DNA of 41,950 nt from an uncultured Ruminococcus sp. (GTDB taxonomy: Bacteria > Bacillota > Clostridia > Oscillospirales > Ruminococcaceae): NCBI GenBank assembly GCA_947175975.1, contig CAMWOX010000001.1, forward strand, positions 1-41,950, given 5' to 3'. The notes under the pieces were generated by a model. It searched no databases and had not been told where the DNA came from. It was given only the letters and a program-made list of their open reading frames with translations. How positions within the stretch are numbered: the stretch's first letter is position 1; every line of letters begins with the position of its first letter. Both the position numbers and the translations under genes were made by a program. Below are positions 39,015 through 41,950 of the stretch, one piece after another.

Positions 39015-40466
39015 TTATTTTTTTCCAGCAAGCCACTCATACATGCCCTCATACTGACACGCTGAACTATTCCAGGAGAAGTCCTGTCTCATGCCTCTCT
39101 TGACCATGTCATTCCAGTTGTCTCTATAATTAAAGAACACGGATTTCGCATAGTTCAAAGAACCTAAGAATGCTTCTGACCAAAATTCCTTGAATGTGAA
39201 TCCTGTACCTGTCAGTTCAAATTCGTTGTATGGCTGTACAGTGTCTTTTAATCCACCCGTCTCACGCACCAGCGGAACAGAACCATAACGAAGGGAAATC
39301 AACTGTGTCAGACCGCAGGGTTCAAATCTGGAGGGGACAAGCATCATATCCGCACCGGCATAAACTTTGTGAGCTAGTTCATCATTATAGCAAATATTTG
39401 CAGAAACATTACCCGGATACCTGCCGGCAAAATATCGGAACATATTTTCATAAGCGGGATCACCTGTGCCGATCAGAACAAATTGTGTGTTATTGTCCAG
39501 GAAACGCTCAAAAATATCACCTAACAGGTTCAAACCTTTCTGATCCGTCAATCTGGAAATCAGACCAATGAGCATCTTGCGGCCATCCTGTTCCAGTCCC
39601 AGTTCTGCTTGCAGACGGCGTTTGTTTTCTGCCTTGCCCTGTAAGCAGTTATCGACATTGAAATTATAATAAATTTTCTTATCTGTTTCCGGATTGAAGA
39701 TACCATAATCAATGCCATTGACAATACCTCGGAGAGAAGTGGATCTTACAGAAAGCAAACCATTGAGCTGCTCGCCGTATTCCTGTGTCTTGATTTCCTG
39801 TGCATAAGTCTCGCTCACAGTTGTGATATAATCTGCATACACCAGACCACCTTTGAGCATGTTTGCATCCTTATGAAATTCCAGCTTGTCCGGTGTGAAC
39901 ATATAATCCGGCAGATCTGTGTTACGCTGAAATTCTTCAATATCCCACACACCCTGGAATTTCAGGTTGTGAATCGTCATGATGCTTTTGACACCCTGGT
40001 AGAACGGATGTGTTGCAAAAGTAGAATGCATCAGCACAGGGATAAGACCTGTCTGCCAGTCGTGGCAGTGAATAATATCCGGATGGAAACCAATCACCGG
40101 CATCATAGCGAGAACAGCTTTACAGAAGAATGTAAAACGTTCAATATCCCAGCGCAGGTCATTGCTGTAGGGCGTTTCGCCATTGAAGTAATATTCATTA
40201 TCGACATAATAGAATTTGATGCCGTGATACTCATATTCCATGATGCCGACATGTTCCTGTCTGCCTGCATAATCCATGAAAAAATGGTGACGATAGTGAA
40301 AGAAATTTCTGTATCTTCCCGGAATGCAGGTATAATACGGAATGATGACCCGGACATCAAAACGGGATTTGTCCAGATTTTTTGGCAATGCGCCCACTAC
40401 GTCAGCAAGACCTCCGGTCTTCACGAATGGCACGCATTCCGATGCTGCAAAAAGAATATTTGTCAA
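39015..40466 (-). CDS. glgA: Glycogen synthase (ADP-glucose type, GT5)
   Basis: A 483-residue starch/glycogen synthase. Seen: N-terminal ECVPFVKTGGLADVVGALPK (KTGGL binds ADP-glucose), HCHDWQTGLIPVL, GIDYGIFNPETD, and PSRFEPCGLTQLISLRYG with the catalytic E-x7-E region. It extends alpha-1,4-glucan for carbon storage. The start is TTG at 40466, 7 bp after GGAGGG. It is transcribed alone, without glgB/C/D/P neighbours in the window. Confidence 0.97.
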   Translation of the reverse strand: MTNILFAASECVPFVKTGGLADVVGALPKNLDKSRFDVRVIIPYYTCIPGRYRNFFHYRHHFFMDYAGRQEHVGIMEYEYHGIKFYYVDNEYYFNGETPYSNDLRWDIERFTFFCKAVLAMMPVIGFHPDIIHCHDWQTGLIPVLMHSTFATHPFYQGVKSIMTIHNLKFQGVWDIEEFQRNTDLPDYMFTPDKLEFHKDANMLKGGLVYADYITTVSETYAQEIKTQEYGEQLNGLLSVRSTSLRGIVNGIDYGIFNPETDKKIYYNFNVDNCLQGKAENKRRLQAELGLEQDGRKMLIGLISRLTDQKGLNLLGDIFERFLDNNTQFVLIGTGDPAYENMFRYFAGRYPGNVSANICYNDELAHKVYAGADMMLVPSRFEPCGLTQLISLRYGSVPLVRETGGLKDTVQPYNEFELTGTGFTFKEFWSEAFLGSLNYAKSVFFNYRDNWNDMVKRGMRQDFSWNSSACQYEGMYEWLAGKK

Positions 40467-40503
40467 GGGGAATCCCTCCTCAAGTAATAGATTTTATAAT
40501 AAT

Positions 40504-40532
40504 ATTATAACGCTTTTTCCGGAACTAGTCAA
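40504..40532 (-). promoter_or_regulatory. Promoter of glgA
   Basis: On the minus strand TTGACT (40527-40532), 17 bp, TATAAT (40504-40509). Confidence 0.85.
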
Positions 40533-40697
40533 GAGAATTTTCAAATTTTTTCAAAAAAAGCGGAAAATTTTGTGAAAATTTCAGAAAAGAAACCAGAATC
40601 CTAAATAAATTTTCCAGAATTTTTTGAATTTTTCACCAAAAAAAGCTCTTCCTATCAAGAAAAACTTATGCTGAATATAGAAAATTCTTTTTTTTCA
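40533..40697. other. AT-rich intergenic gap
   Basis: Between the divergent glgA and SCP2-like gene promoters. It is rich in A and T runs; I see no gene, hairpin with T run or repeat in it. Confidence 0.6.
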
Positions 40698-40726
40698 TTG
40701 ACGAAATTGTCAAGATCTAGTATAAT
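40698..40726 (+). promoter_or_regulatory. Promoter of the SCP2-like gene
   Basis: TTGACG (40698-40703), 17 bp, TATAAT (40721-40726). The leader is about 74 nt. Confidence 0.88.
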
Positions 40727-40806
40727 AAATAGCAGCAAAAGAAAATTCTGCGGTACATGCGTAAGAACTGCGCTTGCTGCAAGCAACAAAAGAAAGGTGA
40801 AATGGT

Positions 40807-41730
40807 ATGACTTATCAGGAACTGGTAAAAAAAGTACAAACTGCACTGGTGAAAGCAGATGCGTCCGGAATCACAGAGCATATTGCTGTGCAGGTAAACG
40901 TAACCGGAGAGGCAGCGGGTGCATTTTATATTGAAATCAAGGATGGCTTGCTGTATGTAGAGCCGTATGATTACAATGACCGTGACTTCCTGCTGACAGG
41001 AGATGGCACAGAAATTCTGGCAGTAGCACAAGGAAAAGTGAATCTTGTGACAGCGATTGCAGATTCCAGGGTATTCCACGAGGGCAATTATGACAAGACA
41101 ATTGCACTGGGTGATATTATCCCGAAAAAAACAAGAAAGCCGAGAGCATCCAAAGCTGAAACAGCTGAAACAACAGAGAAAAAAGAACTTGTAGAAAAGA
41201 CAGCTGAAAAAACTCCTGCTAAAAGAAGCAGAAAGCCTAAGACAGAGGCTGGAAAGGCTACGGCTGACAAATCCGTGAAAGCAAAAGAGACGGAAAAAGT
41301 TGCAGAAAAAACAACCAGAAAAACAACTAAAAAGACAGCTGCCAAGGCTGAACCGGAAAAAACACCGGAAATTCCGGAAGTGAAAGAACCAGAAAAGTCC
41401 GCAGAGGAAACACCTACTGTTTCTGGTCAGACAATTACTGACACAACAGAATCCGGAACGACAGGTTCTATTCTGGATTTGGTTAATTCTGTTACAAAAC
41501 AGTTTGAAGATGATGCAGTGGAACGTGATCTTGCCACACCAGAAGAAGAAAAGAAATCAGCTGAAACCGAGAAAAAGCCGGAGACAAAAAAAGAAGAAAC
41601 TGCATCTGTTTCTAAGAGCGTCCAGAAATCAAAGAATACCAGAAGTTCCAAATCCACCAAAAAATCAACACCGGCGGATGCGCCTGCCAAAAAAAGCAGA
41701 AAATCCAGTGGAAAATCCAAAAAAAAGTAA
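40807..41730 (+). CDS. SCP2-like domain protein with histone H1-like basic tail
   Basis: A 307-residue cytosolic-looking protein. Residues 1-105 look like an SCP2-type lipid-binding fold (FYIEIKDGLLYVEPYDYNDR, LLTGDGTEILAVAQGKVN). From about residue 106 it is low-complexity, rich in Lys, Ala, Thr, Glu, Ser and Pro (TRKPRASKA, TKKTAAKAEP), ending KKSRKSSGKSKKK; a short more ordered island, GSILDLVNSVTKQFEDD, lies near 218-235. The tail resembles eukaryotic H1 and bacterial AlgP/Hc1-like tails that bind nucleic acids. AGAAAGGTG precedes the ATG. The combination is unusual; function unknown. Strong promoter and terminator suggest high expression. Confidence 0.85.
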   Translation: MTYQELVKKVQTALVKADASGITEHIAVQVNVTGEAAGAFYIEIKDGLLYVEPYDYNDRDFLLTGDGTEILAVAQGKVNLVTAIADSRVFHEGNYDKTIALGDIIPKKTRKPRASKAETAETTEKKELVEKTAEKTPAKRSRKPKTEAGKATADKSVKAKETEKVAEKTTRKTTKKTAAKAEPEKTPEIPEVKEPEKSAEETPTVSGQTITDTTESGTTGSILDLVNSVTKQFEDDAVERDLATPEEEKKSAETEKKPETKKEETASVSKSVQKSKNTRSSKSTKKSTPADAPAKKSRKSSGKSKKK

Positions 41731-41745
41731 AATAAATGGACAGAA

Positions 41746-41776
41746 AACCTTTGCAGAATCATGCAGAGGTTTTTTT
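41746..41776 (+). terminator. Intrinsic terminator of the SCP2-like gene
   Basis: AACCTTTGCA and TGCAGAGGTT form a 10-bp stem (one G-T pair) around GAATCA, followed by a T run. Confidence 0.92.
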
Positions 41777-41784
41777 GCAGATAA

Positions 41785-41819
41785 AAATAGAAAAAGCACA
41801 GCCAGAAACTGTGCTTTTT
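41785..41819 (-). terminator. Leftward intrinsic terminator
   Basis: AAAAAGCACAG / CTGTGCTTTTT, an 11-bp perfect stem with a 7-nt loop, with CTATTTTT following on the minus strand. It would end the short transcript from the promoter at 41870-41898. Confidence 0.85.
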
Positions 41820-41864
41820 CTTAAAGTAAAATAAGAGAAAGAGGTTAGAAATCATTTCTTCCTG
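41786..41864 (-). ncRNA. Candidate leftward small RNA, about 80 nt
   Basis: The interval between a near-consensus promoter and a strong terminator. An AGGAAG with ATG 4 bp later could start a peptide, but that frame runs through the terminator and then antisense to the SCP2-like gene, so it is doubtful. Small RNA is inferred from layout only. Confidence 0.4.
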
Positions 41865-41869
41865 TTTTT

Positions 41870-41898
41870 ATTATAACAAAAAAAAAAGAAATTTGCAA
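41870..41898 (-). promoter_or_regulatory. Leftward promoter with no downstream gene
   Basis: On the minus strand TTGCAA (41893-41898), 17 bp that is mostly a T run, TATAAT (41870-41875). The next leftward gene is glgA, 1.4 kb away behind a terminator and a convergent gene. Confidence 0.65.
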
Positions 41899-41950
41899 GT
41901 GTTTTTGAAACTGTTTTTAAATTTTTTGAAAAAAATGCGTATTTTTGTAG

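Noticed and set aside
40698..40713. TTGAC-N6-GTCAA inverted repeat over the -35 box of the SCP2-like gene
   Set aside because: The arms are only 5 bp and one is the -35 element itself.
41427..41855. Long leftward reading frame, 142 codons
   Set aside because: It is antisense to the Lys/Ser-rich tail of the SCP2-like gene, passes through two terminators and gives a Phe/Ser-rich non-protein-like product.

Overview
The window looks like chromosomal DNA of a Ruminococcus-type member of the Clostridia (Oscillospiraceae). The pointers are low-GC Firmicutes promoters and ribosome binding sites, the Firmicutes darA-holB-ricT and mazG-HU-rqcP neighbourhoods, cdaA-cdaR, a SpoVB-type flippase, and two secreted BspA-type leucine-rich-repeat proteins ending in type I dockerins, a hallmark of ruminococci and cellulolytic clostridia. 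Species cannot be fixed from sequence reading alone. TTG starts behind strong Shine-Dalgarno sequences are common here.

Layout. 1-2550: divergent promoters, the first codons of a leftward gene, then darA-holB-ricT and a consensus promoter that leads only to a terminator (possible small RNA). 2551-5421: a leftward, overlapping three-gene operon of a YaaO-like decarboxylase and two lipoproteins. 5439-6077: a LexA-type SOS box over a two-gene unit encoding a coiled-coil mini-protein and a sigma region 4-only protein. 6097-8400: accessory-looking stretch with tRNA-Gln, a MazF toxin without antitoxin, a CPBP protease gene flanked by 39-bp inverted repeats, a DUF3592-like gene and a displaced 3' end of coaX. 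8397-13882: leftward operon aroE-aroK-amidohydrolase-LRR/dockerin-fumarate hydratase alpha-coaX. 13904-16353: a ComEC-like MBL lipoprotein convergent with a second LRR/dockerin protein. 16455-21669: leftward aminotransferase-unknown-trpS-mazG-HU-lipoprotein-rqcP. 21753-28417: rightward SpoVB-like flippase, ispD-ispF-DUF3343-cysteine desulfurase, and cdaA-cdaR. 28420-38868: leftward nine-gene surface-glycan operon. 38962-40532: glgA. 40698-41776: an SCP2-like protein with a histone-H1-like basic tail. The right edge carries a leftward promoter that meets a terminator after about 80 nt (second small-RNA candidate).

How it fits together. The glycan operon is the most coherent pathway: Wzm/Wzt ABC exporter, an FkbM methyltransferase with a long coiled coil, a second coiled-coil protein, two GT4 enzymes, and a GtrB-like GT2 + GT-C membrane enzyme + UPF0104 membrane protein set resembling a three-component glycan modification system. 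c-di-AMP signalling appears at both synthesis (CdaA/CdaR) and reception (DarA). The most unusual signals are the SOS-box split-sigma-like pair, the coaX 3'-end repeat whose five differences are all synonymous (a scar of recombination with a related genome), the inverted-repeat-flanked CPBP cassette, and the two orphan promoter-terminator units.
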